The position numbers were made by a program, and so were the translations under genes. A stretch of 64,000 nt of DNA from Bubalus kerabau (lineage: Eukaryota > Chordata > Mammalia > Artiodactyla > Bovidae): the NCBI RefSeq assembly GCF_029407905.1, contig NC_073627.1, forward strand, positions 153,827,697 through 153,891,696, given 5' to 3'. The notes beneath the pieces are model-generated. The model was not told where the DNA came from, made no database searches, and saw nothing but the letters and a program-made list of their open reading frames with translations. Of this stretch, positions 1 to 11,579 are shown one piece after another. Numbering within the stretch: the stretch's first letter is position 1; each line of letters opens with the position of its first letter.

Positions 1-1002
1 ATCTTGATTCCAGCTTGTGTTTCTTCCAGTCCAGCGTTTCTCATGATGTACTCTGCATAGAAGTTAAATAAACAGGGTGACAATATACAGCCTTGACGAA
101 CTCCTTTTCCTATTTGGAACCAGTCTGTTGTTCCATGTCCAGTTCTAACTGTTGCTTCCTGACCTGCATACAAATTTCTGAAGAGGCAGATCAGGTGGTC
201 TGGTATTCCCATCTCTTTCAGAATTTTCCACAGTTTATTGTGATCCACACAGTCAAAGACTTTGGCATAGTCAATAAAGCAGAAGTAGATGTTTTTCTGG
301 AACTCTCTTGCTTTTTCGTTAATCCAGAGGATGTTGGCAATTTGATCTCTGGTTCCTCTGCCTTTTCTAAAACCAGCTTGAACATCAGGAATTTCACGGT
401 TCACATATTGCTGAACCCTGGCTTGGAGAATTTTGAGCATTACTTTACTAGCGTGTGAGATGAGTGCAATTGTGCGGTAGTTTGAGCATTCTTTGGCATT
501 GCCTTTCTTTGGGATTGGAATGAAAACTGACCTTTACCAGTCCTGTGGCCACTGCTGAATTTTCCAAATTTGCTGGCATATTGAGTACCGCACTTTCACA
601 GCATCATCTTTCAGGATTTGGAATAGCTCAACTGGAATTTCATCACCTCCCCTAGCTTTGTTCATAGTGATGCTTTCTAAGGCCCACTTGACTTCACATT
701 CCAGGATGTCTGGCTCTAGGTGAGTGATCACACCATCGTGATTATCTGGGTCGTGAAGATCTTTTTTGTACAGTTCTTCTGTGTATTCTTGCCATCTCTT
801 CTTAATATCTTCTGCTTCTGTTAGGTCCATACCATTTCTGTCCTTTATCGAGCTTATCTTTGCATGAAATGTTCGTTTGGTATCTCTGATTTTCTTGAAG
901 GGATCCCTAGTCCTTCCCATTCTGTTGTTTTCCTCTATTTCTTTGCATTGATAGCTGAAGAAGGCTTTCTTATCTCTTCTTGCTATTCTTTGGAACTCTG
1001 CA
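1..1002 (-). mobile_element. BovB LINE, 5'-truncated, continues off the left edge
   Basis: Read on the minus strand this is the BovB (RTE clade) ORF2: the linker region, then reverse transcriptase up to the motif reading FIDYAKAFD. The frame is broken by several stops and indels, so the copy is dead. The 5' end falls near 1002, where the sequence changes to L1 within a few shared bases. The 3' end is outside the window. Confidence 0.93.
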
Positions 1003-1428
1003 TTCCATATATATGTGTTATTATACTGTATTGGTGTTTTTCTTTCTGGCTTACTTCACTCTGTATAATAGGCTCCAGTTTCATCCACCTCATTAGAACT
1101 GATTCAAATGTATTCTTTTTAATGGCTGAGTAATACTCCATTGTGTATATGTACCACAGCTTTCTTATCCATTCATCTGCTGAGGGACATCTAGGTTGCT
1201 TCCATGTCCTGGCTATTATAAACAGTGCTGTGATGAACATTGGGATACATGTGTCTCTTTCAATTCTGGTTTCTTCGGTGTATATGCCCAGCAGTGGGAT
1301 TGCTGGGTCATATGGCAGTTCTATTTCCAGTTTTTTAAGGAATCTCCACACTGTTCTCCATAGTGGCTGTACTAGGTTGCATTCCCACCAACAGTGTAAG
1401 AGGGTTCCCTTTTCAAGGAGGATAATCT
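1003..1428 (-). mobile_element. L1 LINE fragment (ORF2 C-terminus)
   Basis: The minus-strand frame encodes the familiar L1 ORF2 tail with the PLWRTVWRFLKKL and YSAIKKN motifs. It is fairly intact over about 140 residues and truncated at both ends. BovB abuts it on the left, so BovB probably inserted into this L1, with the other L1 piece outside the window. Confidence 0.92.
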
Positions 1429-1971
1429 TGTAACATCCTGGGCATGATGACCCCACATAAAGACCACTGCTCTGTATAGGGGGCACAGAGGTAGAGGTAT
1501 GAATGCTCTTCATATACTTGATGAACCAATTGGGACTTTCTTTGTAATTTTGTTTAAGCTGTATTTTAGAACCTCAGTTCAAAGCTCCTCAGTATTTTTG
1601 AATTATAAAGATATATACACATCCCTATTTATTCCTCCTTCTATTTTTTCTCTCTAGCCAAGATTTTAGTGCATAATATTTATAGGTAATATAAATATTT
1701 TAAAATTTTCAACTATTTTGAATGCCTATACTATATTTTAGAACTGAGGCTGGGTTAGTTTCACAGGTGCCCAATACTGTCTGTTACTAAACTGAGAGGA
1801 GAGTCATGGGCCTGCCTAAGTCTCTCCCAGGGCTCGGGGAAAGGCTGTATCACTAAGTGAAATTTATTGAGGCATTGGGAACTACATAACATTGAGCTTT
1901 GAATCCATCAGGAGTTGTGTTTATTCAAGTACTGGGTATCCAATCATGGAATAAAAGACCAAAGAATATTC
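1429..1971. other. Intergenic, no recognised feature
   Basis: AT-rich unique-looking sequence. I see no exon, RNA gene or repeat I can name. Confidence 0.5.
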
Positions 1972-2235
1972 AGTGAAAGTTGCTTAGTCATATCCGACTC
2001 TTTGTGACCACAATATGGAAGTGGGTAGCCTTTCCCTTCTCCAGAGGATCTTCCCAACCTAGGGATAGAACCCAGGGCTCCCGCATTGCCAGCAGATTCT
2101 TTACCAGCTGAGCCACAAGGGAAGCCCAAGAATACTGGAGTGGATAGGCTACTGGGTAGCCTATCCCGTCTCCAGGGGATCTTCCTAACCCACTGCAGGC
2201 AGATTCTTTACCAACTGAGCTATGAGGGAAGCCCA
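1972..2235 (-). mobile_element. Two tandem Bov-tA SINEs
   Basis: Two head-to-tail minus-strand copies, about 1972-2128 and 2129-2235. Each ends in the tRNA-like head (complement of GGGCTTCCCTGGTGGCTCAG). The second lacks most of its BovA tail, which suggests one SINE landed in or next to another. Confidence 0.88.
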
Positions 2236-3262
2236 AAGAATATTAAGACCCCCTTTAAAAATTGTAAGTTCTCTGAGGGTAAGAGTTCAAATAGCTTTGG
2301 AAAAATAATCACTATTAAAGATTCTATGGGGAGCATCTCCAAATTAATCTTTTAAAGAATACCATCTGGTCTCTGAACTTAGAGCTTCTTGAAAATGACA
2401 ACTGACCCCAAAGTCATTCTCTTTTGCTGTTTTCTGCCTTGGGTTCCAGCAGCCTTCCCAATAAGTGTAAGATATTTGTAAGATTCATCATCTATTATTG
2501 CTAACTATGTGTTAGGCTTCTAAAGTAATAAAAATATTATTTTAAATAGTACATTTTTAAACTTCTATCCCCTTTTGTGAATGTTTACTAAAGAATCATT
2601 ATTAAGTCATTAAGGTAAGTATGATAATTTATTATTACATATTTGTTTTTCTACAAAATGAGAGCAGCTTGTCTATAATGGTAACAGAATCTTCAAGAAC
2701 ATCTGCTTTGGAGTTAACTTCTAATAGGCCTCACATGGAACAATCTGTTCTCTGTGTACAGGACTCAATCATTGCTGGAGTCCCTGAGAAAAGATGGCAC
2801 CAAATCAACTACTGCTGTTTCAATTTATACTATTTTTAAATCATTTTATTTTTGGCTGTAGATGCTCTCTTCTTGAAATATACAACATATAAGAATTTTG
2901 CTAAATTTCATTTCTATAGTAAGACCAAACTATTAAATAGAGGAAACATATATAGTGCATTCAAAGAATGTAATTTTTTGCAAGTCTTTGAGGTGTTCTT
3001 GCCATTTGGGAATTCCTGCAATGAATCAGGGGACCAGAAAGCTAAGTTACAGTAATTTTTCATAATGTATGGGACAAATGTCTGCAGAACTTTTGTTGTA
3101 TGATTAACTGCAGTAGCAATTCATTTGCAACCAATTTCACACAGTTTTCTGGTTTAACTTTATAAAATACAAATGCAGTTGAGCCAATCTTGCTGTGTGG
3201 ACTAACCTTTGCTACTCACTGTGTTCAAGACTCTAGCAGCAAGGACCTGACATAGAAACTTC
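2236..3262. other. Intergenic, no recognised feature
   Basis: AT-rich unique sequence. Short open frames here have no recognisable protein similarity and no splice or promoter context. Confidence 0.5.
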
Positions 3263-3365
3263 TAGAATCATGGACTCTTAGCTCCACCCAGAATTAGAAT
3301 CTGCAGTCTAACAAGATCCTCAGGTGATTCACACATCCCAATTAAAGTCTGAGAAATGTGATCTG
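3263..3365 (+). repeat. MER5-like hAT-Charlie fragment
   Basis: The stretch with CCACCCAGAATTAGAATCTG, then a TAACAAG...CAGGTGATTC segment and a 'agtctgagaa' end, follows the MER5A consensus as I remember it. It is an ancient non-autonomous DNA transposon relic. Confidence 0.55.
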
Positions 3366-3639
3366 TAGGGTGGCCTCCCCCAAACTCTGTTGTGGTGAAA
3401 TTAGTGAAAAGTGGAGAATATGGTGAGTTTTTCATAGCTTAATGTATTCAACTATTTTTTTTTTTTAGTAGATATATGACTCACCTACATTCTTGGCATT
3501 ATTCCTTATAAAAATGATGTTAATTTCAGATGATAGTAGTTTGGTTTTTACTTAGTAAAAAATTCAACAATCTTATGACAGCTATTAACTCTTTACCTTG
3601 TAAAAGAAATGCAATAATCTGAGAACATCTGCTATGGCA

Positions 3640-4080
3640 AAGGCCAAAGTCCCTCACATGCTCTTTAGAACTGTCACCCCTCCTCCAGCCCCTATGCCCC
3701 ACCATTGTCCTCCATTTAGTTCTTTAGCCACCAGGGTCTAGTCTTCACCTCCCACAACTCTGAACTCCCTGAGTGAAGTTCCTTTGCTGGAAACCAGACC
3801 TCCATCTGACAAGTTCCTTCACTTTCTTCAACCCAGCACAAAGTCTATACCTGTGAATCAATGGTGTTGCTATGAGGCTTTGCTCACACTGTTATTATAG
3901 TGCTTTTCACATTGCATGAAATATTGCTCGTTTAGATGTCAGTCAACACATCTAGACAGCATGCTCCTCAAAAACAGACACCACATTCTATCACTGTCTT
4001 CTCAGTTCCTAAGAAAGACACACACACACACACACACACCCATACACACACACATGCTCAATATGCATTTGCTGAGTGGC
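3640..4080 (+). repeat. L2 LINE 3' end
   Basis: Diverged match to the L2 3' end: a pyrimidine-rich stretch, a 'ttatagtgctttt' segment, then a 'atgctcaatatgcatttgctgagtg' -like terminus. A CA microsatellite has expanded inside it. Confidence 0.5.
4019..4054 (+). repeat. (CA)n microsatellite
   Basis: About ten CA units, an interruption (CCAT), then five more. Confidence 0.95.
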
Positions 4081-4429
4081 TTTGACATACTTGGAAATAA
4101 GTCCTGTTTGAAATAGTTATCATTAAATATTCCATTTGATAGGATGAAAATGTTCAATGGAAAGGGCTACTAGTCTAGATGACTAAATCTCTAAATCTGG
4201 TCTCAGTTTGCCCCTCACACATTATGTGACTTTGGTTGAGTCTTATTTGGTAGGTGTCTGTTTCTTTATTTGTAAGGCAAGAACCCTTGCTTTACTTTGC
4301 TTCACTGATTTATCCTGACAGTGAAAGGACTTATGAAAGAGTTTATCAAGTTGAAAGCTAAAACATTAAACAAAAGATTAGGTGTAAGTATGAGGCCATA
4401 CTTTCTCTTTTATCATCCCACTAGGATGA

Positions 4430-4830
4430 AGACATACCAAAGTTGAATGCACAGAAACAGAGAGTAGAAAAGTGGTTGTTTGGGGATGAAGGTTGGGGGC
4501 TATAGAGAGAGGCTGATAAAAGGGAACATGCTTTCAGTTATAAGAGGAATAAAGTCTGAGGATCTAATGAATAATGTGATTCATTAGAATAGTTAATAAT
4601 TTTTAACTACAGTTAAAAATACTATAATGTATAATTGACATTTGCTAAGAGAGTAGAACTTAAGTGTTCTCACCAAAAAAATAAAAAGGTATATATGAAA
4701 GGTGATGGATGTGTTAATGAACTTGATGGTGGGAATCCTTTTAAAATGTATTTGAATATCAAATCATTACATTGTATACTTTAAATATATTATAATTTTG
4801 TCAATTATACCTCAGTAAAGATGGAAATAA
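4430..4830 (+). mobile_element. Old L1 LINE 3' UTR
   Basis: The plus strand shows the L1 3' UTR signature: 'gtgatggatgtgttaatgaactt', 'aaatcattacattgtatac' and a 'gtcaattatacctcagtaaag' end. No coding part is retained. Confidence 0.8.
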
Positions 4831-4868
4831 AGGACTGGAAGTATACCATATATGAATATTAGGTAACT

Positions 4869-5250
4869 GCATTAGTTACTAGGGCAGGTTGCATAACAAA
4901 TACCAAAGCATGAGTGGAATAAACAGCAGAAATTTATTCTCTCACAGTTTTAGGTGCTAGAAGTCTGAGTCAAGGTGCCAACAAGGTTGATTTCTTCTGA
5001 GGCCCTTCTCCTTGGCTTGTGGATGGCATCTTCTCCCTGCAGCTTCACATGGTCCTCTCTGTGCGTGTCTGTGTCCTAATTTCCTTTTCAGGTAAGGAAA
5101 TCAGTTACTAACCATTACTAATCCAATATTAGTAATATTGGATTCACATTCACTCTGATAACCTTATTTTAACCTTGTTTCCTCTATAAAAGCCCTATCT
5201 CCAAACACAGTCACATTCTGAGGTGTCAGGAGTTAGAACGTCAGCATATG
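4869..5250 (-). mobile_element. MLT1-type solo LTR (ERVL-MaLR)
   Basis: Read in reverse, the sequence matches MLT1 LTRs: the 'ttagttactagggcaggttgc ataac' terminus, an 'acagaaatttattctctcacag' segment and a 'gtcctaattt' segment. No internal retroviral sequence adjoins it. Confidence 0.7.
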
Positions 5251-5354
5251 CACATGAGACTATTCAGCCTATAAGTAATTATTTAACTTTTCATAGTAAG
5301 TATAAAGCTAAGGTGCCTCCTATGTGGTTTATCCACTCCAAAAACCTGCCATTT

Positions 5355-5640
5355 TTTTTTTTACATTTATTTATTTATTTTTGGTTGTGCTGGGTTTTAG
5401 TTGTTGCACACGCACTTTCTCTAGTAACAGCAAGGAGGGGTCACTCTCTGGTTGTGCATGGGATTCTCATTATGGTGGCTTCTCTTATTGTGGAGCATGG
5501 GCTCTAGGGCACAGGCTCAACATTTGTGGTGCATGGGCTTAGTTGCCCCGCAGCATGTGGATTCTACCCTGACCAGGGGTCAAACCTGTGTCCCCTGCAT
5601 TGGCAGGCAGATTCTTAAAGGCTGGATCACCAGGGAAGTC
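5355..5640 (-). mobile_element. CHR-type tRNA-derived SINE
   Basis: T-rich 5' end on the plus strand (its A-rich tail), a body of 'gtgcatgggcttagttgcc' type, and a tRNA-like head ending in the complement of 'gacttccctggtgatccag'. It is a Cetartiodactyla-specific family. Confidence 0.8.
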
Positions 5641-6689
5641 TGTTTCTAATTTTTTTACAACAGTGGGTAATTTCAGAAATGAAGGCAATGTTAAATTAAC
5701 AGTGGTGAACCAAAGTAGTTTATCCTTGGTAAATGGGGTTTGATTCTAACATGATGCAAATGTATCAATTTTCACAATATTTTTCAAGTTATAAAAATAT
5801 AAGAGAAATATAGAAGTATAGGAAGAAAAATTTTAAGGCTTCCCTCTTCTCATGTGATCCTCTTAAGATGACCAATGTTAAGTTTGTACTTTTTCATATT
5901 AAAAAGGCTTCTATGTGAAAATTTACACTAAAACAGATGCACATATGGAGATTCCATATGGAGGTATTTTCATACCCATTTCACTTTTATCAGTCACGTC
6001 ACCCATCTTAATATCCCAGTTTCATAATGCAATTTCAGTGGAATTCATTTAACAACTCAACTTGACAGATAATCAACACCTTTCAATGAGGGGAGGGGCA
6101 AATAACATGACTTCCACTTGCCAATAATAGCAGAAAGTTCTAGCACTCAATTCTTTTCTTGTATAGACCTTGCCCATTGGACTCTTAACAACTATTCTAA
6201 TTCCTTCCCTCTTGCCTTCTCAGAATATAGAAATAGGAACAAAATAGATGCTCGCTTTCGTGGACTCCCTTGCAGCTAGCAGTGGAGATGTGACCTGATT
6301 TGTAAGTGTAATATAAGGGAATTCATTATTCACTGAGAGTGATCTGTTTCTTCTCCTGATAAGAGGAAAGCTGTCTACAAATGGTTTTCTCTATCATTAG
6401 ATAAAGTCTCATGAGGCTGCCAGGCCCAGAGGGAGGGCCAAGAAAACCACAGACATCCTCTGACATGCAAAAGAAGAGTTTCCCAGCAATCGGACTATGT
6501 TGAAGGGAGAAAGGTCTCTTCATCAAAATATACCAGGTGAATGTATTGTCACCCACAGCTAGGGACTGACAATACATTTGATTTCTATCAGCATAACCAA
6601 CAAGAGAGTCATAAAATGTGTTAGAAACTTCTATAAATCTGTAAGAAATAGGACAGACTTCACAAATGAGGATATCCAACTGGCTCATG
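5641..6689. other. Intergenic, no recognised feature
   Basis: No exon or repeat I can name with confidence. A 158-codon open frame on the minus strand (6326-6802) runs across the edge of an L1 and has no recognisable domain. Confidence 0.5.
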
Positions 6690-7410
6690 TTCTTAGTTAT
6701 CTGAGAAATGCAAATTAAAACCACAATGGACACTATATACCCACCAGAATGGCTAAAACTTTTAAGCTTAAAATAACAAGTTTGGACAAGGATATGGAGC
6801 AAGTGAAATGTTCATAAATTGTTGGTAGGACTGTAAATTAGTATAATTACTTTGAAACCAACTTGTCAGTTACTGATAAAGATAGACAGATGCATACCTT
6901 ATAACCAGCAATTGTGCTCCTAGAAACATCCCCTATGGAAATGAAGACATCATCCACCCAAAACACCTGTACACAAATGTTTGTATAGCAATATTACTCA
7001 CAACACCTAAAAACTGAAAATAATCCAAATATCCATCAACAGTAGAACAGATCAATTAATTGATCAATTAATCTTGGTATAGTCACACAATGAAGACAAT
7101 GAACAACCTGGGTAAAATTTAATATTGTACAAAAGAAACCAGACTTTAAAAATACACACTATAGAATTCTATTTGCATAAAGTTTTTTTGAAAGGGGCAA
7201 AACTACTCTATAGTGTTAGAAGTCAGGAGAGTATTGGTAAATTTTAGGGAGGGAGAGGTAACTGGGAGAAGAATTGAGGAGGGCTTCTGGGATGTTGCCA
7301 AAGCTCTGTTTCCTGACCTGGGCAGGTCACTTTGTGAAGACTGATTGAGCTGTGTACTTATTATTCTTCACTTTCCTGTACATGTGTTATACTTCAACTA
7401 ACAAAGTTTA
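6690..7410 (+). mobile_element. Old L1 LINE (ORF2 end and 3' UTR)
   Basis: The plus strand carries the L1 ORF2 C-terminal pattern ('gagaaatgcaaattaaaaccac', 'ggtaggactgtaaa', 'tatccatcaacag'), then a 3' UTR ending 'tgttatacttcaactaac'. It is diverged and full of stops. Confidence 0.85.
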
Positions 7411-7776
7411 TTGATAAAGACATTACACTGAAAAACAGGATGGGAAGTTTGTGTCCCAAGAAAATATTTGAATTTGCCCTGTAAGACATGAGGAGCTGGT
7501 GAAGATTTTTAAGCAGAAGAGTGATGTGATCCAGCTGTACAAGCCCATGGGATAAACTAGAGTGGTGGTTAAGGGCAAGAGATTGGTAGGAAGAGCTGTA
7601 ACGAGCAATATTGTAGGAAAGAGAAAAAGGATGCTGTGGCCTTGGACCACCACAGTGATGACTACTGGAGTATCACACCAGAGAAGGAATATGAAAGTCT
7701 GCTGGACTACCACAATCTATTGGATGCTATGACAATGCAGAGGATGAAGTTAAGAGAAAGACAAGTTGATTTGGAG
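7411..7776. other. Intergenic, possible ancient repeat
   Basis: Part of 7480-7660 resembles a widespread mammalian repeat with a 'gaagatttttaagcagaagagtgatgtgat' motif. I could not assign it to a family. Confidence 0.35.
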
Positions 7777-7788
7777 CATGTTCTCATT

Positions 7789-7975
7789 GGGCTTCCCTGA
7801 TGGCTCAGCTGGTAAAGAATCTGCCTGCAATGCAGGGGACCAGGGTTGAGTCCCTGGGTTGGAAAGATCCCCTGGAGAAGGGAACAGTTACCCACTCCAG
7901 TATTCAGGCCTGGAGAATTGTACAGTCCATGGGGTTGCAAAGAGTTGGACACACTGAGCAACTTTCACTTTACTT
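7789..7975 (+). mobile_element. Bov-tA SINE with 12-bp target duplication
   Basis: tRNA-like head from 7789, BovA body and a 'gagcaactttcacttta' tail. It is flanked by CATGTTCTCATT at 7777-7788 and 7976-7987, a perfect 12-bp target-site duplication. Confidence 0.95.
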
Positions 7976-7987
7976 CATGTTCTCATT

Positions 7988-8205
7988 ACCAGGTGGTGCT
8001 AGTGGTAAAGAACCCACCTACCAATGCAGGAGACATAAGAGATGTGGATTCTATCACTGGGTCTGGAAGATCCCCCAGAGGAGGGTTCAGCAACCCACTC
8101 CAGGGTTCTTACCTGGAGAATCCCATGGACAAGAGGAGCCTGGCAGGCTACAGTCTCTAAGATCTCAAAGTCAGACACAACTGAAGCTATTTAGCGCACA
8201 GCACA
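7988..8205 (+). mobile_element. Bov-tA SINE (second subfamily)
   Basis: Directly follows the previous SINE's target duplication. It has the 'gctagtggtaaagaaccc' head type with a 'gacataagagatgtgg' insert that distinguishes this subfamily. Confidence 0.9.
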
Positions 8206-9285
8206 CTCATTACTCAATTCACTGTCACTCAACACAGGTATCTTGGAGGTGTCAATGCTGTGGGCAGGAGCAACAGATCCCACATCCTCACATCTCCCTT
8301 CCTCACTGTCCTGCCCCCAACCTAGCAGGAGGTAGCAAATACAGCCTCCTTTCAATGAAGCTAAATTTGCTATCTTTGTCCCTTGATGGTACCGCTGTCT
8401 TATTTTCTTTATATCCTAGTGTTTTAACAACCAGAAATGTTTACATATCTATCAAAGGAATGCCAATCTAGCAGCACAACAAAAAAGCAAATATAAACCT
8501 CCCATAGTCAAGTGACCAAACAGCAGTAACAGAATGAGGCAGAGTGAAATTCTGATGTGATGTGAAAGCAAGTACCCAGATGACAGTACCTACATAGGAT
8601 TCTCACCCAAATATGCAGCCTGAACCTCACCCTCAGGAAATAATCAGCAAAACCTGAAATCCAGACATTCTATAACATAACTGGCCAGTCGAACTCTTTT
8701 AAAAAGTCAATAATGTTCTAAATTAAAAGAGACTAAAGAGGCATCACCAAGTGCAATATAGGAATTTTAAATAGGAAAAAGCTATGGATGACATTCTCAG
8801 AAATTCTAAGTATAAATGATATTTTGGAATAGTTTTTAAGTTTGAGATGTGATAATGGGTATACATATGGAGACAGAATTTTCTCATTCTTAAGGAATAT
8901 ATGTTGAAACATTTAGCAATGAAGTGTCATGATGTCTGTAATTTACATAGAAAAACAAATGCAAAAAACTGGTGAACATAGCTTTTACCTGGTAAAAGGT
9001 ATATTCAAGTGTTTGTTGCAGTCTTCTTTCAACTTTTCTGTAGATTTTAAATTTTTCAAAAGAGAAATATAATTAAAAGTAATTAAAAGTAAAACAGTTT
9101 AAAAAATAAATTTGATTTAGAAATGAGAGGGGCCACAAAACCCTATTCTAGAAACTTTTCACAGGGCAAAATATATGAGTTCCATGTTCTGAACAGTTAA
9201 TGAAACAAAATGTAGTGAAATGGGACACAGAACTACAAAGGCCAGAGAAGGAACAAGATGGTAAGTAAATATATAAAGACAGAGG
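8206..9285. other. Intergenic with probable old L1-like 3' end
   Basis: 8520-9090 on the plus strand ends in a 'cttttctgtagattttaaatttttcaaaa' pattern typical of old L1 or HAL1 tails. The rest is unassigned. Confidence 0.4.
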
Positions 9286-10097
9286 ATAGATCAGATCAGT
9301 CACTCAGTCGTGTCCGACTCTTTGCGACCCCGTGAATCGAAGCACGCCAGGCCTCCCTGTCCATCACCAACTCCCGGAGTTCACTCAAACTCACATCCAT
9401 CGAGTCGGTGATGCCATCCAGCCACCTCATCCTCTGTCGTCCCCTTCTCCTCCTGCCCCCAATCCCTCCCAGCATCAGGGTCTTTTCCAATGAGTCAACT
9501 CTTCGCATGAGGTGGCCAAAGTACTGGAGTTTCAGCTTTAGCATCATTCCTTCCAAAGAAATCCCAGGGCTGATCTCCTTCAGAATGGACTGGTTGGATC
9601 TCCTTGCAGTCCAAGGGACTCTCAAGAGTCTTCTCCAACACCACAGTTCAAAAGCATCAATTCTTCGGCGCTCAGCCTTCCTCACAGTCCAACTCTCACA
9701 TCCATACATGACCAGAGGAAAAACCATAGCCTTGACTAGATGAAACTTTGTTGGCAAAGTAATGTCTCTGCTTTTCAATATGCTATCTAGGTTGGTCATA
9801 ACTTTCCTTCCAAGGAGTAAGCGTCTTTTAATTCCATGGCTGCAGTCACCATCTGCAGTGATTTTGGAGCCCAGAAAAATAAAGTCTGATGCTGTTTCCA
9901 CTGTTTCCCCATCTATTTCTCATGAAGTGGTGGGACCGGATGCCATGATCTTCGTTTTCTGAACGTTGAGCTTTAAGCCAACTTTTTCACTCTCCACTTT
10001 CACTTTCATCAAGAAGCTTTTGAGTTCCTCTTCACTTTCTGCCATAAGGGTGGTGTCATCTGCATATCTGAGGTTATTGATATTTCTCCTGGCAGAT
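9286..10097 (-). mobile_element. BovB LINE, 3' portion
   Basis: The minus-strand frame of 201 codons (9296-9901) is the C-terminal part of BovB ORF2 with LGSKITADGDC and VMYGCESWTV motifs, ending in the BovB 3' tail shared with Bov-tA. The 5' end is truncated just upstream of the region encoding YADD. Confidence 0.94.
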
Positions 10098-10569
10098 AGA
10101 AGGTGAGAACAGATCCCAAAGGCACGTACAGAAGCATGGGGCTCTCACGCTAAGCAAAGAGATAGTACCATCCTCTAGAAAACTGCTGTTGAAGACAGTT
10201 AGTGATCAGAAGCAGCACAGGCCAGAAGCTCAGATGCCAGCTCTGGGACTCACTGGCTAAAGAACTAAAGGCAAGTTTTTTTCCTTTCAACTTCCCCAAT
10301 TTCTTTTTCTTTATAAAAAATGAAGATTAAAATACAAATATCCACAGGGATGCTGAGAGAGGTCCATCAAACATGTAGCAAAGTAGCCAGCATCACAAGG
10401 GGTTAACAGTCACTGCTATTATGATCACAGATATATTTTACAAAGTTAGGCAGAAATGGATATCCTGGATTTACAGCTCCATGCAAGCTCTGTCAAATGA
10501 AGGTGATAGCCCACCTGGTGGGAGAAGCAGCTTGGGGAAATTATAATCAGAAAAGGGGTATTTGAGGAT

Positions 10570-10712
10570 AGTACAGCCTTGGTAATCAAACAGGTCTGGG
10601 ATACAATACTAGCTCCATCACTTTTTACTTACATGTCTTTGGGTAATTACCTTTCTAAGTCTCAATTTTCTTGTGGGGTGGCTAAGAAGTTAAAATAATG
10701 AAAGCCTTGAAT
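10570..10712 (+). repeat. MIR SINE
   Basis: Core pattern 'actagctccatcact...tctttgggtaattacctttctaagtctcaattttc' follows the MIR consensus (ancient tRNA-derived SINE). Confidence 0.65.
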
Positions 10713-10715
10713 CTA

Positions 10716-10927
10716 AGTGAAAGTGAAGTTGCTCAGTTGTGTCCTACTCTTTGTGACCCCATGGACTGTAGCCCACCAGGCTCCTCTGTCCATGGGATTC
10801 TCCAGGCAAGAATACTGGAATGGGTTGCCATTTCCTTCTCCAGGGGATCTTCCTAACCCAGGGATCGAACTTGGGTCTCCCGCATTGCAGGCAGACTCTT
10901 TACAATCTGAGCCACCAGGGAAACCCA
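10716..10927 (-). mobile_element. Bov-tA SINE
   Basis: Near full-length minus-strand copy, from the complement of the 'cgactgagcaactt' tail to the complement of the tRNA-like head. Confidence 0.93.
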
Positions 10928-11579
10928 CAGATATGTATAAAAACATTCTTCATTATATTGCATAATTTTAAAAAAGACTGAACTGAATTAAGTAAGAATT
11001 TTTACTTTCATATATAAATAGCAAAGATGTTTTATTTGTGGGGGGAAAGGCATAGATAAGGTAGATGACTTCTGTCTCATGGTTTTTTATTTAAAACAAA
11101 AACTGCCCAGCTCTCCATCAGATTTTAGATAGGAAAGATGCTGAGAAGATAAGAAAAGACATCAGCAAGTTACCACATCCTTTTGAAATCCTGATCACCT
11201 TTCTCTTCAGTCTTCAGGGCTTTTTAAGCCTTATTTTCAGTTAGTTATATTTTAGATGAAGTTGCATATCACATGGTCATCCAGGTGAGGCTACTCTATG
11301 GAATGACTACATTCTATCCTGTGCCCAATACCTTCTTTTTTTCCAAGAAGGAATTTAGGAAGTCAACAAGGTCACTCACCTAAAGCACAGTCTAGAGACC
11401 ACCGATCCAGACTTTACAAGAGACTGAGGACTATCATGGCCAACCTCAGCTCTTTCTTCTGCCAGGACTTCTGGAGACCTCTCCCAACAATGGATGTCAT
11501 GCTGGCAGAAAGGAAGAGATGGTAATCCAAGAGGCAAAGAAGGACTGCTCAAATTATTGGATTGGGCTAAAAATATTTT
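10928..11579. other. Intergenic, no recognised feature
   Basis: No exon, RNA gene or nameable repeat seen. Confidence 0.5.

Noticed and set aside
6326..6802. 158-codon open frame on the minus strand
   Set aside because: It runs across the start of an old sense-strand L1, shows no domain, and has no promoter or splice context.
7800..8471. 223-codon frame
   Set aside because: It is two adjacent Bov-tA SINEs read through plus unique flank.
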